From NCBI GenBank assembly GCA_029721435.1, contig CM056573.1, positions 94,810,947 through 94,874,946 of the forward strand: a stretch of 64,000 nucleotides of DNA, read 5' to 3'. Each line of letters starts with the position of its first letter. Position 1 is the stretch's first letter. Made by a program: the position numbers and the translations under genes. This stretch comes from Gymnothorax reevesii. Lineage: Eukaryota > Chordata > Actinopteri > Anguilliformes > Muraenidae. The notes under the pieces were generated by a model. That model had not been told where the DNA came from. It was given only the letters and a program-made list of their open reading frames with translations, and searched no databases. This document shows, piece after piece, positions 1 to 11,640 of this stretch.

Positions 1-1372
1 GCCTGTTTACCATGGTGTAGCATCCCCTCTTCTTTTTAACACAGTTTCAAGTAACACAGTCTGGCCATTGAGGAGACAAGTTTCTTGAGTTTTGCCATTG
101 AAATTTGATCCCACTCTTTTTTAATACAGGCTTCCAGCTGCTGGAGAGTTTTGGGTCTCCTTTGATGGACTTTTCGTTTAATTTATGTGCCAAGTGTTCT
201 CAATCGGTGAAAGATCAGGACTGCATGCAGGTCAGTTCAGCGCATGGACTCTTCTACTACGGAGCCATGCTGTTGTAATAGCTGCAGTATGTGGTTTTGC
301 ATTGTCCTGCTGAAATACACAAGGCCTTCCCTGGAATAGATGTCGTCTGAAGGGGGGCATATGTTGCTCTAAAAACCTTTCAGCATTCATGGTGCTTCTT
401 CAAACATGCAAGTATTCCACACCATATGCACTAATGCATCCCCATACCATCAGAAATGCTGGCTTTTGAACTGAACACTGATAACAGGAGGGGTGATCTT
501 TCTCCTATTTAGCCCAGAGGACACAACACCCATGATTTCCAACAAGAATGTCAAATTCGAACTTGTCTGACCACAGGACACTTTGCTACGGTCCATTTTG
601 AATGAGCCTTGGCCCACAGAACACGGTGGCACTTCTGGATCATGCTCAACAATGGCTTCCTTTTTGCATGACAGTGTTTTAGTTGGCCACTGTGGATGGC
701 ACGGCAGACAGTGTTTACACTCAGTGGTTTCTTGAAGTATTCCTGGGCCCATTTAGTAATGTCAATGACAGAATCATGCCGATGAGTGATGCAGTGGCGT
801 CTGAGGGCCTGAAGATCATGGGCATCCAGTAAAGGCCTTCGGCCTTGTCCCTTATGCGCAGAGATTTTTCCAGTTTCTCTGAATCTTTTGATGATGTTAT
901 ACACTGTCGATGATGAGACCTTCAAAGCCTTTGCAATTTGACGTTGAGGAACATTGTTTTTAAAGTATTCCACAATTTTTTTTTATGCAAGCATTCACAG
1001 GTTCTCTGGCCATCTTTACTTCTGAGAGACTCAGCCTCTCTAAGACATCCCTTTTATGGCCAATCATGTCACACCTGATGCCAGTTGAGTTTATTACTTG
1101 CTAAATTTTCTTTCAGCGGATTCTCTTATATATTGATTGCTTTTTCAGCCCTTTTTGCCTGTGTCCCAACTTTTTTGAGACCTTTTGCAGCCAGAAAATT
1201 TGAAATAAGCTCATTTTGTGGATAAAAATGTAGAATGTCTCGGTTTCAACATTTGAAATTTTATCCCTGTTCTATTGTAAATAACATATTGGCCCATGTG
1301 ATCTGAAAGTCATTGCATTTTGATTTTATTCACAATTTCCACTTCGTCCCAACTATTTCGGAATTAGAGTTG
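1..1372 (-). mobile_element. Tc1/mariner-like element, copy 1 (long TIR family), window-truncated
   Basis: The minus strand reads through a Tc1-type transposase from about 1012 down to the window edge. The right end is gttg followed by TA. The outer 200 bp on this side matches, in opposite orientation, the 3' side of the copy at 5747-6263, so the family has terminal inverted repeats of about 200 bp. The other end of this copy is outside the window. It also serves as an empty-site reference for an insertion in the copy at 56823-58540. Confidence 0.85.
551..1012 (-). pseudogene. Tc1-like transposase, broken copy 1
   Basis: An open stretch from 973 to 551 encodes a helix-turn-helix region with QRQIAKALKVSSSTVYNIIK, then the second DNA-binding subdomain. 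The start codon copy near 1012 is separated by a run of nine T, two longer than in the sister copy at 58141, which shifts the frame. Downstream frames are also broken. DNA-cutting transposase relic, not a host gene. Confidence 0.85.
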
Positions 1373-1484
1373 TATTTTGTGAGAGAAAAAACTGTAAAAA
1401 TTATTTTTGTACAATCTGGAGAGCAGAAAGTGTGCATTTTGCATTTCAGTGAGTATTATGTGACCTAAGCCTTTTCCTTTAATT

Positions 1485-1920
1485 CAGCTCCGCCAAGGGG
1501 GTTTATGATTTTGCCGGCGGTTATTACTTGCACTACTATTACTCGGCAAGTATGTTAGTCGGTTCCATTATGTTGGTTGGTTCCATCAGTCTGTTTGTCT
1601 GTCTATCTGTCTGTTACAAACGTGATTTTTTTCTTATACTCTTTTGTTGATTTTTTCACTTTAATCAGATAGACCATGGATCAAGTACCTCACACACCAG
1701 ATTTTAGCTCAATCGGTCAAACAGTTATGACGTAATTTAAATTCTTCTGATGTCAAAATCAGATGTTACAAAAATGACCATAATTTTCATTTGTATGTTT
1801 GTTTGTCTGTCTCTTTGTTAGTAACATGCTTTTTTACCCCTTCAATATTGTTTATGTTCATGAAACTTCACCATGTGATATAGGAGGTTAGTCGCCACAT
1901 AGATTAAAAAAAACTAGATG
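1485..1920. repeat. Hairpin-capped repeat with GTCT tract, copy 1
   Basis: Begins with CCGCC and closes a GC-rich loop with GGCGG at about 1519, followed by a GTCTGTTTGTCTGTCTATCT-type tract (1590-1618) and AT-rich text with a second GTTTGTCTGTCT tract at 1799. The layout resembles the repeats at 35531 and 54030. I do not recognise a named family. Confidence 0.45.
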
Positions 1921-4560
1921 ACGCATCGCCTATTTGCCAAAGGCAAGTTGATATGTCAGCCGTTGCTGCAATGGCGGCTATATTGGGGAGGTCGTCAAAT
2001 GTAAACAAACAAAGTGGACAACGTGGAAATAGATCTACACCTTATGCGTTCGGCCTGTTTATGGATCGTGATCTGAACATACCCTGGGCTATATATTTAA
2101 ACTAGATAATGGCTTATTGGATTCTGTAATAAATTATAAGAACATATTTTAAACTATATATTGCTGCATAGAGGGCCAAGTAATACCAATTTTTCCAGGA
2201 CTCATCTTTCTGTAGTACTCTTAATTGGCATAGATGCGGGGACTAGGCTAGGTGAATACGTCTTTGCATTGACTTTGAATGTAATCTGCTGTATTTTGCG
2301 TCAGGTGTGAAAGCGGCTATAGCTGGCTACCTTTTTATTTGGTGCATTTTATTTGGTGCCAGCTAGCGAGCTAAATGCACATGGTACAACTGCAGCCAAA
2401 TTAGTTTGCATAATACTGGCTATAGCCGCTATACGCATTTTAAATTGACTAAATTTAAACACATGAAATGTATTTAATGTATAATAATGTTAGCTAGCTA
2501 GCAAGAGAGCCTTTATGCAAACTTAGCTAGCTATATTTAATATGTATTAGCGAGCTAGGTGCCTAAATGGCGAATTTATAACTATTCACTATTATCCATT
2601 GATTTGTATGAGGAAGTTAGAAAATAATACAACTGAGCATGTGTACCGGAGGTCACGACCAAATAGTGGTAGAAATGTGAAAATGGTTCGCGGCAATATA
2701 TACACTGCCTTTTTTTTTTTTTCTTCTTACAATTTTTTTGTCAAAGTTACACAGCCATAGTATTGAGATTTTTTATTGTTCTTTATTTGAGGACTGCTAA
2801 ATACCAGGTATAAGTAGATTCTAGTTTTTATTCTGTACAGAATAAAAGGAAATGCCAGCAACTGAAACTGTATTTTATAGGCTATAAGTACTAATAAAAC
2901 AAGGAGGCTATAAGTATGTAGGGTGTTCCAGGAGCACGGTTCAGTTAAAAAAAAAAAAGAAAAAATATACTCCAGACAGGTTTCAAAGTAACTTATATTC
3001 CTCATGTATCATGTGTTGAACATTTATTTATAGTCGCGTTATAATTAATGCATACTTGTGCACGATATTAAATAAACATCGAATATACTGGATTTTATAT
3101 AACAGATTTTTGCTCAAATCGGACAGTCTCATCACGATGCATTTTCATTAAAAAGTGCTCGTGTATACCGGACAAGCTGGTTTGCACCATGCACATACGC
3201 ATTTGCAACAGAGCAGCGAAATGAAGTTCCCACACAGTTACAAACTGGCATAATTTAACAGTTAAATTAACACATTCTCCTTGTTATTTTAACTGTTAGT
3301 GGAGTCCTGAGCGCATTTAACTGTGGGTTACACTTAACATGGACGGAACTCTACTGTGAACTTATTGTTATAAAACGGCTAGCCTCGCGTCACCAGGCTC
3401 TTCATACAGGGGCGAAGAGCCTGGTTTCCATTCGCTCTGAAATTTGTCTGGATTCTGATTCCGGTCTGCAGAGCGGATCTGGAATTAACCAAATTCACCA
3501 AAGTAAAAGTGTTCACCAAAATCAAACATTAAATTCTGGCGCACCATTGATTTCTGTTTCTGGTTTTGAAACATTTTATTCATTTAAACATGGCCACACA
3601 AAATTATATTCTTTCATTTAAAAAGTTTCACCACATTTTTATTAGCTTTGCGCATGCATCGGATTCCGGATCCTGTCTCTATCGCCCTGGTTCTGGGCGA
3701 CAGCCACTAAACGGCCCCAGACTATAAAACAGCTGCTTCCCATCCTTAAATGTGATTGGCTGAGCCGCGTTCCATGCCGGTATAAAATCACTGTAAAGCC
3801 CAACACCCACTGGAAGCGTGAGACGCGTGTCAAAAAATTGGTTACATTAATTTCAATGCGGCAACGCCCACTGGCAGTGTGTGACGCGCATCAGATTTTT
3901 ACTTTTCGCCACTGCTCAATTTTTACAATTCGCCACTGCTCAATTTATTGAGGCGTCAACTCAATAGACACGCATTTGTATTTTAGGTTATTTAACTATT
4001 TTGCCTTGTCATGGTTGGTGGCACACATTTAGCGGCACTAAATATACTATACTAAATACTAAATGAATATTTAGCGGTATTTACAAAAGGTTGTGGCGAA
4101 ACATCGGAAATTATATTTTATCTGGCAGCATTCTGACATGTAATCTGCAGTAAAATGCAATAAAAGAATTTTTGAATTTACTGTGGCACATCACATGCAA
4201 CAGAGTTCTGTATTGTTCAGTGGGCAATGATATTTATAGGTCTTTTATCTTAGCTCCATATTTGTTTCAAGAGGCTATCTACTTCAGACTATCATTTCTG
4301 TCGATCCTTTACATTTAGTTACTATATCGCAGACCATATAACATAAAACGAGAACATCGGGTGCCATGTTGATTAAATTCTGATTGCTCTCTAAATACAT
4401 CACGATTTCACGACTGCAATAACCTGTCAAACGTTAAGCAAAACACGATAAGCAAAACATAATTCCCCCATTCGAGGCACACTACCATTTACGTTGTTTA
4501 CTTTTATGAACTGAAGTAGCGCGAGAAATGTTGCAAAGAGAAACCAACACGGTATTTCAA
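1921..4560. other. Intronic sequence with small foldbacks, no exon seen
   Basis: AT-rich. It contains a foldback with arms AGCGGCTATAG at 2312-2322 and 2420-2430, poly-T and poly-A runs at 2710 and 2947, a perfect 11-bp inverted repeat CCAGGCTCTTC (3393-3403 / 3414-3424), and two imperfect copies of a roughly 45-bp unit at 3801 and 3862 with CAAC(A/G)CCCACTGG. No EGF-like exon was found. Confidence 0.5.
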
Positions 4561-4564
4561 CTTA

Positions 4565-4777
4565 CTAATCCATCAAAGTTAGGGCCAACTCATCATTGTC
4601 AATGCCCAGTCGCTCTCTCAGACTCTTCCACCGATCAATAGCACTCCCAATATATACTAGGGATCGTCTTCTTTTGGCATCAAGGGAAATTTTCCGGCGT
4701 TTTCTCTCCGAGGCTGTCAACTTGATTCTTTCCGCCATTGCTGTTGTGTGTGCTACGTCACACGTCACGTGGTACAC
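4565..4777 (-). CDS. Unassigned exon-like ORF, basic protein start (transposon-linked gene family?)
   Basis: A 70-codon minus-strand ORF; the better start is the internal ATG at about 4735 (MAERIK), in the favourable context caATGG. It encodes a strongly basic stretch (ERKRRK, AKRRR) followed by RWKSLRERLGIDNDELALTLMD. The pattern basic-(x)-IG-x-RW-x-LR-x-G-x-x-D-x-EL recalls the first exon of predicted fish proteins of unknown function linked with transposons (RVNIGVAF..RW..LR form). The frame ends at a stop overlapping TTA|GTAAGT, a good donor, so it may be a first exon. Upstream sequence on that strand carries CACGTGACGT. Function unknown. Confidence 0.35.
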   Translation of the reverse strand: MYHVTCDVAHTTAMAERIKLTASERKRRKISLDAKRRRSLVYIGSAIDRWKSLRERLGIDNDELALTLMD

Positions 4778-5156
4778 AAGAAAGGGAACTTACTCTAATG
4801 ACATCAGATTTTCGCTTGCGCGACAGTTTGAGGGTTGAGTGAGTTTTTAACATCAAAATCCATATTTTCCGATGTCGAAAAATTTGTATAACATATCGAT
4901 GTGAATGATTTCCCTACCTACTGATACCATTTTTGTATGTTGTTACATTGAAGACATGCAAGGTATTTACTGGCACTTTAATTTACAAGAAGGCTAAATT
5001 TAGGAGCAAAATTATGCCTGCATATAATGTGTAGTGCATAGTAACCCAACCGACGCACTTTGCCACCACTTAAAATAAGCTTGATTGGTAGGTTTTGTTT
5101 TTTTTTTTTTTTTTCAAAATTAAATGTTGTCTTGTTTAATATTTTGAGATTGACAC

Positions 5157-5478
5157 TCATGGCTTCTCGGTCATGTTGACAGCTGTCAATGTTGATGCGG
5201 CTGACGCTTTCAGTGAGTGTCTTAAAGCGTCAAGGCAACATTCGGGGCTTGACGCAATGCTACGCGGGCAGTGGCCGTTGAGCTTAACCCACTGCTTTCT
5301 GAGGCGGACCGCAGCACAAAATATCCCTGTGCTCAACCGACTCGTTAGGTTTAAGATGCTAAGATGGAAAAGCAATCTTGGCGTCTGTGTTGCTTGCCAA
5401 CCATACTGTCCCCTCTATCTTGTTTGCTGAAAGAAGGAATAGTTCTCGATATTATTGTTGCATTATTACCAATAAATT
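5157..5478 (+). other. Unexplained GC-richer segment with an 85-codon ORF and AATAAA
   Basis: An ORF at 5173-5430 (cysteine- and arginine-containing, not recognised) is followed by AATAAA at 5471. The GC content is above the flanking intron. No family motif was recognised and the opposite strand is also open for 72 codons, so coding status is doubtful; it may be part of an unidentified repeat. Confidence 0.2.
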
Positions 5479-5543
5479 TTTTATTTTTTCTTGTGTGTTT
5501 ATTTAATGGGCTATATGAAGGGTAATCGTTGTATGAAAGCAAT

Positions 5544-5676
5544 AAGCTTCTTGAAGCAGTGGGATACAGTGATTTTATAAAGGCGGAGGGACACTAAGGC
5601 ACTCCACTGAGCGTTGTGTCTTAGAACGCTCGACTGCTGTTGTAAAATCACTGGAACCCACTACTTCTCGGGGCTT
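5544..5676. repeat. Foldback MITE-like repeat
   Basis: Two 37-bp arms, 5544-5580 and 5640-5676, are inverted copies of each other with several mismatches; the core CAGTGATTTTA..AA is shared exactly. A further inverted pair (GAGCGTT / AACGCTC) lies in the loop. Class not determined. Confidence 0.6.
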
Positions 5677-5746
5677 ATTCCGTTATTAAATTACGGTTAA
5701 AATTACTTGCAAAAAGGTGTACGTTTATAACAGTGCATTCGCAGAA

Positions 5747-6263
5747 ACTGACAATGCAAAACCACATACTGCAGCTATTACAACAGCATGGCTTTGTAGT
5801 CGAAGAGTCCATCTGCTGAACTGACCTGCCTGCAGTCCTGATCTTTCACCAATTGAAAACATTTGGCGCATAATTAGATGAAATGTGCGTCAAAGGAGAC
5901 TCAAAACTCTCCAGCAGCTGGAAGCCTGTATTAAACAAGAGTGGGATCAAATTCTGGTGGCTAAACTCAAGAAACTTGTCTCCTCAATGGCCAGACACCT
6001 CCACTCTGTGTTAAAAAGAAGAGTGTACGCTACACCATGGTAAACAGGCCCCTGTCCCAACTTTTTTGAGACCTGTAGCAGCCATCAAATTTGAAATGAG
6101 CTCATATGGTGGATAAAATTGTAAAATTTCTCAGTGTCAACATTTGCTATGTTATCTCTGTTCTACTGTGAATGAAATACTGGCTGGTGTGACTTGAAAG
6201 TCATTGTGTTTTGATTTTATTCATAATTTACACTTTGTCCCAACTATTTTGGAATTTAGGTTG
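5747..6263 (+). mobile_element. Tc1-like element, copy 2 (3' fragment of the long TIR family)
   Basis: On the + strand this begins inside the transposase at the DNA(R/K)PH-type catalytic region, continues through the SPDLSPIEN-type region (CSPDLSPIENIW) to the end of the reading frame near 6045, then runs through the 200-bp terminal repeat to GTTG|TA at 6263. The 5' two-thirds is missing. Same family as 1-1372 and 56823-58540. Confidence 0.85.
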
Positions 6264-6944
6264 TACATATAAAGCATTCTACCATTCCAACACAACCAAT
6301 TCAGCAATTTCATTCCTTCTACAAAAGTATTTACCTGAGACTTTTTTCCGTAGTGATCGATCCCTGAAGTAATGAGTCTCACGGGGTTTGCTCAAGCGCT
6401 GAACAGCTGCACTCATCTTTATTGTGTATTGTGGTTACACTGGGGCTTGAACACCAACCCTCTGATTCCTGGTCAAGCACTCTGGCCGCACCCTGCTTAG
6501 ATGTAAATACCCCAAAATTTAGGCTGACAGCCTGCACTTTAGAATTCATTGTTTGATTTTGAATGCAAAAAAAAAAAGTTGTCTAATTTCCAAATACTTG
6601 CGGAACACACTGTATGTGTATTTGTTTTGGGTGTGAGTTTGCCCCAACTCGACATTTTACGGCAGAAGTGCAAAGACCTTAGGAGGTCAAGAATAATAAC
6701 CATATGACAGTGATCTTCGTGTTTATGTGGATGCGTTTTCTGAGGTTTGAGGACGTCCAGGAAAATATCCAAGGAGCTGTCGAGGCCCTTTTGTATGTCC
6801 CTTGCTCGCTACGCTGAATACAAATCCCACTTAGCCATTCTATGAAGAATTGCTGGTGTGCTTTAAAAGTGTCCAGAGACAGGGCAGCGGGTGAAAGAAA
6901 GTTCGAGAATAATTTTAATTCATTCGTTTTATTCCCCCCCTCAG
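6264..6944. other. Intron sequence before window exon 1
   Basis: No repeat or exon recognised; open frames here lack EGF or TB cysteine patterns. Only the polypyrimidine tract just before 6945 has an evident role. Confidence 0.5.
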
Positions 6945-7073
6945 ACCTTAATGAGTGTGACAACGATCCCTGTGAAGGCAAAGGGCATTGCGTGAACAGT
7001 TTCGGCTCCTACACCTGTCACTGCTACACTGGCTACAGCCAGGTCATCACACAGAACAGGAAGTTCTGCCAAG
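6945..7073 (+). CDS. ltbp2: ltbp2 window exon 1: calcium-binding EGF module
   Basis: The exon encodes 43 residues with six EGF cysteines and the calcium signature DLNEC at its start. The asparagine/aspartate hydroxylation pattern C-x-N-x4-Y-x-C-x-C is present (CVNSFGSYTCHC). The GxGHC and CxCYxGY spacing resembles the first module of the central EGF run of LTBPs, so this may be the beginning of the run, although the preceding exon is outside the window. The acceptor follows a C-rich tract (tcag) and the donor is gtgagg. A MITE starts about 75 bp downstream. Confidence 0.88.
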
Positions 7074-7149
7074 GTGAGGGTGCTTGGGAACCCGGGAGAT
7101 GTCCTTTCTGCGAGCCACTCAGTGGAACTAGTGCTATATATACTAAATA

Positions 7150-7295
7150 TATACTCTTCCAAAAAAGAAACTATACAAATATTGAATTATTGATTACACT
7201 TTCTTTTCAATATGTTTTCCACATTTGTAAAAACATTTCATGTATAATAAATTGATGCTAAAAACAATTTATGGTTTCTTTTTTGGAAGAGTATA
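7150..7295. mobile_element. 146-bp MITE between window exons 1 and 2
   Basis: Perfect 22-bp terminal inverted repeats at 7150-7171 and 7274-7295, starting TATACTCTTCC and containing AAAAAAGAAAC. The interior is AT-rich and non-coding. The TA-rich termini fit a Tc1/mariner-derived non-autonomous element. It lies 76 bp after an exon. Confidence 0.85.
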
Positions 7296-7371
7296 CTTAT
7301 GAATGTCTTGGGAGACATTCTATCTGAAGATGTGAGACCTGTGAATATTTTTCTGTGTTTTGTTAACGCAG

Positions 7372-7491
7372 ATGTGAATGAGTGTGACATGCCCAACAAG
7401 TGCCCGAGCAGCCGCTGCATCAACACTGAGGGGTCCTACACCTGCGACTGTGAGAGCGGCTATACCGCCAACTGGAGGGGGCAGTGCGAGG
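7372..7491 (+). CDS. ltbp2: ltbp2 window exon 2: calcium-binding EGF module
   Basis: Forty residues, six cysteines, DVNEC calcium signature and the hydroxylation pattern CINTEGSYTCDC. Acceptor gcag, donor gtaagg, phase 1 on both sides. This is one of the shortest modules in the gene (120 nt), with a shortened final cysteine loop before QCE. Confidence 0.9.
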
Positions 7492-7775
7492 GTAAGGGGA
7501 CCTTAATACTGTGACACATGGAGCTCAGCGAGTATTTGCATCTCAATTCGACAGTGACCACAATGCCAAGCTCTATTTTGGTGGATATGAACTGCACATT
7601 CCAACAGCTACAGACAAGCCATTGTTTGAATCCCCCCCCAACTCATGCCAGTGGGAAAAAGACAACAACAAACATACTATACTGGGTATGAGGAATAAAA
7701 GAGCTGTTAATGCCATGTTGCATCAATGAGTTGTTGTTGTAACACAATTTTCCCTGCCTGCCTCCCACTCTGCAG

Positions 7776-7895
7776 ACCTAGACGAGTGCCGAGACCCCAA
7801 CGCTTGTCCCGAAGGAAGATGTCTGAACACTCCCGGCTCCTTCCGGTGCTTGGCCTGTGGCCCGGGGTTCAAGGCGGCCGGCGGGAGGTGTCTGG
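7776..7895 (+). CDS. ltbp2: ltbp2 window exon 3: EGF module, CxxC form
   Basis: Forty residues, six cysteines, DLDEC at the start. The fourth and fifth cysteines are separated by two residues (CLAC) instead of one, which breaks the strict hydroxylation consensus ([10 protein letters not shown] is kept up to that point). LTBP1 and LTBP2 also use some CxxC modules. The exon is GC-rich compared with its introns. Acceptor tgcag, donor gtaaga. Confidence 0.88.
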
Positions 7896-10525
7896 GTAAG
7901 AGACGCTGGAGGGTCACAGGCGGAGTTTTGTTTCCCTTTCAATTTTACGTGGGTTGAACTGTCTGCCACTTGGGCGTAGGATGGGATTATGTATGTTCAG
8001 TAAATGGCAGAAGAAGTGTCAGCGACCCCTCGGCTTCCAGCATGTCTTTTTCCTGCCAGTAGTCCTGTTCAGCTACAGCCTGTCTCACCTAATCTTTTAT
8101 TAAAGGTGCAAATATTTTCAAAGGTTCATGAGGATCTAAGAGGGAAAGGTATGGCATGTCCCTCAGCTGCGTATCACATGCGTATCTTATACCGTTGCAA
8201 TTTCAATTACTATGGAAATCCTCATTGCCCACAAGCTCTGAAAATATGGTCAGCTTCATCTGATTGAAGACCTCTGTTCACACTTCCCTAAAATATTACC
8301 CTTGAATGGAAGGATGCACGTTTATTTGTTGAACTTACACTCCTTGAAAGATTCTTCAGTGGCTAAAGTGTTTTTGTGCTATCTACCCCCGTCCCCCCAC
8401 ACCCATCTCGACTCCCCGGGTGATACCCGTATTGTTTAAACACATCGGCTTGTTATTGCTGATCTCCTCATATCTTATGTCGCTCTAAAGGATTGTTTGT
8501 AATACTTCAATTTTGGGGAGTCAAAATATTTTCTCTCAGCCACGGCCTTAAACAAACCACGTGTTATTTTTGGCCAGCTAAGGACGCTGCAGTTCAGCCT
8601 AACGGGGGTTGAGGGTTTATTAGTTGTGCTCAGGGAAAGGGCTTGAATTTTTGTAGAGAGACTGGGGGGATACCTCATTGCAAAGGGGATCAAGAAACAG
8701 AGGGAAGAAATAAGCACTCCCCTCAGTGCAGAGTTAGCAGTCGTATGACAGCGACCCTCGGCATTGGAGTTGGAGAGACGTTACCCCTTTAACTTCTCCA
8801 CTAAAGGTTAACAGGCTTGTTAGCGCACTGTGTTCAGGGAAAAGCCACACACATTGTAATCTGTCATCTCATAATAGATATCATGTTCACCGAATTTGCC
8901 ACGGTATAGTGATATGGGAAACAATTACATCATATCTCAAACATGAAACCAACTGTGAGAGCTGTCCTGCCCAAGGGACTTCCAAGTAACCTTGTTACTG
9001 AGTTGCTGCGCTGTCAAATATTTCTTGTTTGTAAAGTAAAAGGAGGTAAAGCCCCTATTCTGGAGATGTATTTCCCTACAGCGTAGACCAACTGTCTCAC
9101 TTTCTCTCACCACCTGGCTGCGGGAGTCTAGTCTCGGCATATCAATGGTATATTTGTTGATAGCGCAGGGTTTCGAATGAACTCGGGCTGCATTATGACT
9201 GCTTGGGTGACATGAGGAAAATCACACAAGCACACTTCAGCCAAACTGAAAATTAAGTCATGGTTTCTGAAGCTACCATGAAATACTTTTTGTATTGCTC
9301 TTTAATTAAAAAGAGCCTTTCAATTCTCTTGTGCTCTACCTCAAGAGAATACTCCCTCCGGTTTAAATTGCTTCTATAAATGTTTTTGTTGAAAATATTA
9401 CACTCTGTGTGCTCAGAAAATCTTTAGTCAGCCAAAGAGCCAATTAAACCCGTTCAATAAAGTGGTGTGCGTTTGGAGCCCATGGAAGGCTTTGTCTGTA
9501 TGACCGAACCCATGAAATCAAGGGGGGGATTTTATTATTATTATTTTCTTAAGACCCAAATGCCATTTTTCTATTGCCAGATGCCTACAAGGGTGGAGCA
9601 GATTAAGTGAAACGAGAACTGCGGAGCGCAAATTCAAGTATTTACAGTTTGTTGCCAGTTTTAGTCCACCTTATTGCCCATTACACAGCTAGTAGTTCCC
9701 AATTGGCTGCCGGTTGAAAAGACTAATCTGCACGTTGAAATCAGAAAACAGCTCGAGCCCTGTTCAGGCTTATCATTAACGGCTTTTAAAGATGCCAGGA
9801 GAGAGTCAAAATAAAACTTGGGGGAACACTGACAGACACCTGGCAATGAAAGCCGTGAGCGACGCACAACAGGGCTTGTTTTTCATTGTGTCTTCTCTTT
9901 CCAGCAGCTCTTCATGTCAGCGCGGTTTGCCTTTTCAAAATTCCACAGTGCAGTACAGTGTTGTTTTTCATAGGCTGTCCACACACACTGGGAAAATACC
10001 TTGGATCTCTGCCCGCGTCTGAACACAATTACGCTAGTGCGCAAAGTTATTGCTCATTAATTGCGTTTGCTGTAACTGCCTGCCGAACTTTCTGAAATAT
10101 AGTTTAGTTTCAGGTTAGGCGATTTCTTGAAAAAGCATTCAGTTACTTTATTATGTGTTCTTCAAAAATAAATTCATGCTCGCATTCTGTTTTTCCTTGA
10201 CTGCGATTTGGCTTAGGCCAATACGTGAAAAAAAATGTGCTCGAAAACATGGCAAAACAAATGCTCCATTCTTTCTAAATCTGCAAAGGCCTGCTGGGAT
10301 TCAAAGATGTGGCTTAACTCATGGGGATTTCACCCTTTATGTCTTTAACCTTGTAGAAGGTCGGCTTGAGTAGACCATTGTAGTCGCAGTTCATGATAAA
10401 ATACCAGAGGAACCACACCTGTTTGATGTGGAAGTTTCTCTGCCTCCTCAGTGGATAAAATACTTTCCGTTTCTGCAAAGCCTTTATTGCGAGTAATTCC
10501 TTGCTTTTTTCTTTTGTCCTTTCAG
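7896..10525. other. Intron 3, no exon or clear repeat seen
   Basis: About 2.6 kb. Mixed composition without recognisable transposon termini or coding domains. Open frames of 60-87 codons show no family motif. May contain unique regulatory sequence, but nothing can be supported by eye. Confidence 0.5.
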
Positions 10526-10648
10526 ATGCCAATGAGTGTCAGACCCCAGGGGTGTGTGCCAACGGCAGGTGTGTCAATATGGAAGGCTCATTTATGTGCA
10601 TCTGTAACCCAGGCTTTCAAGCCAGCCCAAACAAAAACAGTTGCCAAG
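10526..10648 (+). CDS. ltbp2: ltbp2 window exon 4: calcium-binding EGF module
   Basis: Forty-one residues, six cysteines, with DANEC as calcium signature and the hydroxylation pattern CVNMEGSFMCIC. Acceptor ttcag after a pyrimidine tract, donor gtacgc. It closely resembles window exon 5 (GVC.NGRCVN.EG..C.C.PG.QAS), suggesting these two modules are duplicates of each other. Confidence 0.9.
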
Positions 10649-10764
10649 GTACGCTGAAGCTTTTTGTAAAATATGCTTTTGTTGTTTTTAGGAGTGCGTT
10701 ATATTACACATGCAATCAATGTTTAACTCATGGGTAAGTCTGCTTGGTAAGTGCTTTGTGCATA

Positions 10765-11640
10765 CACCAGTTAGCCAAAACACTATGACCACATGACTAA
10801 TTACAGGCAGGTGGTTTGCTGTTGGTCCTCAGCATCGCCAAAACAGCTCTTACCCCATGGAGGCATGGACTCTACAAGAACAATGAAGGTTCCCTGTGGT
10901 ATCTGGCACCTAGATGTTTGCAGCAGATCCTATTAGTCCTGTACATTGCAAGGTGGAGCTGCTATGGATCGGACTCGTTCCAGCTCATTTCACCAAAGAT
11001 CGATCATATTTAGATCAGGGTAATTTGTAAGGCAGGGAAAGAACTTGAACTCCTCATTATTTTCCTCAAGCATCATGCAGAGTTCAAGAGTTTTTCCATG
11101 AGGTCAGGCTCAATATTCTGCTGAAAGAGCCTACTGCCACTGGGGAGTACGGTGGCTATGAAGGGGTGCACCTGGTGCTGGTGTAGCTGCTTTTGAGCTC
11201 AATGGCTCAATGCCAAATTGACGTCCATGTGAATGCCTCGATTCAGGCTTTTCCCAGCAACAAATTTTAACATCCCGCTTCTCTTCCTTGATTGGTGTTG
11301 ATGCTTTCAATGGTAGACAGAGCACGGGCACTCTCATCAGCCTGTCGCCATGCAACTACCATATGCAGCAGGGTGCAAAGCATCTTGTGTTATGACAGAT
11401 TCCTTTTTTAACCATCATTAAAATTTTCTGTGGCTTGTGCCACAGTAGTCTTTCTTTTGGTTTGGACCAGATGGGATAGCCTTTGTTGCCCTTGTGCATT
11501 GCTGAGCCTTTGGCATCCAACATCCTGTCACCGGTTTGTGGTTTTTCATTTCTTGGGCCACTGTTGTGGGTACTTGTCACTCCAGTACTGACCTAGAGCA
11601 CCCTGGGAGCCTTCCCATTTCCAAGGTGCTCTTACCCATT
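10765..11640 (-). mobile_element. Degenerate Tc1-like element (CACCAGTTAGCC family)
   Basis: Starts after TA with CACCAGTTAGCCAAAACACT, the well-known end of a fish Tc1 family. The minus strand matches this family's transposase in order: a NSPDLNPIEH-like region near 11000, the catalytic middle, and the N-terminal part near 11500. Many substitutions and indels, and the far end is missing. Confidence 0.75.
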
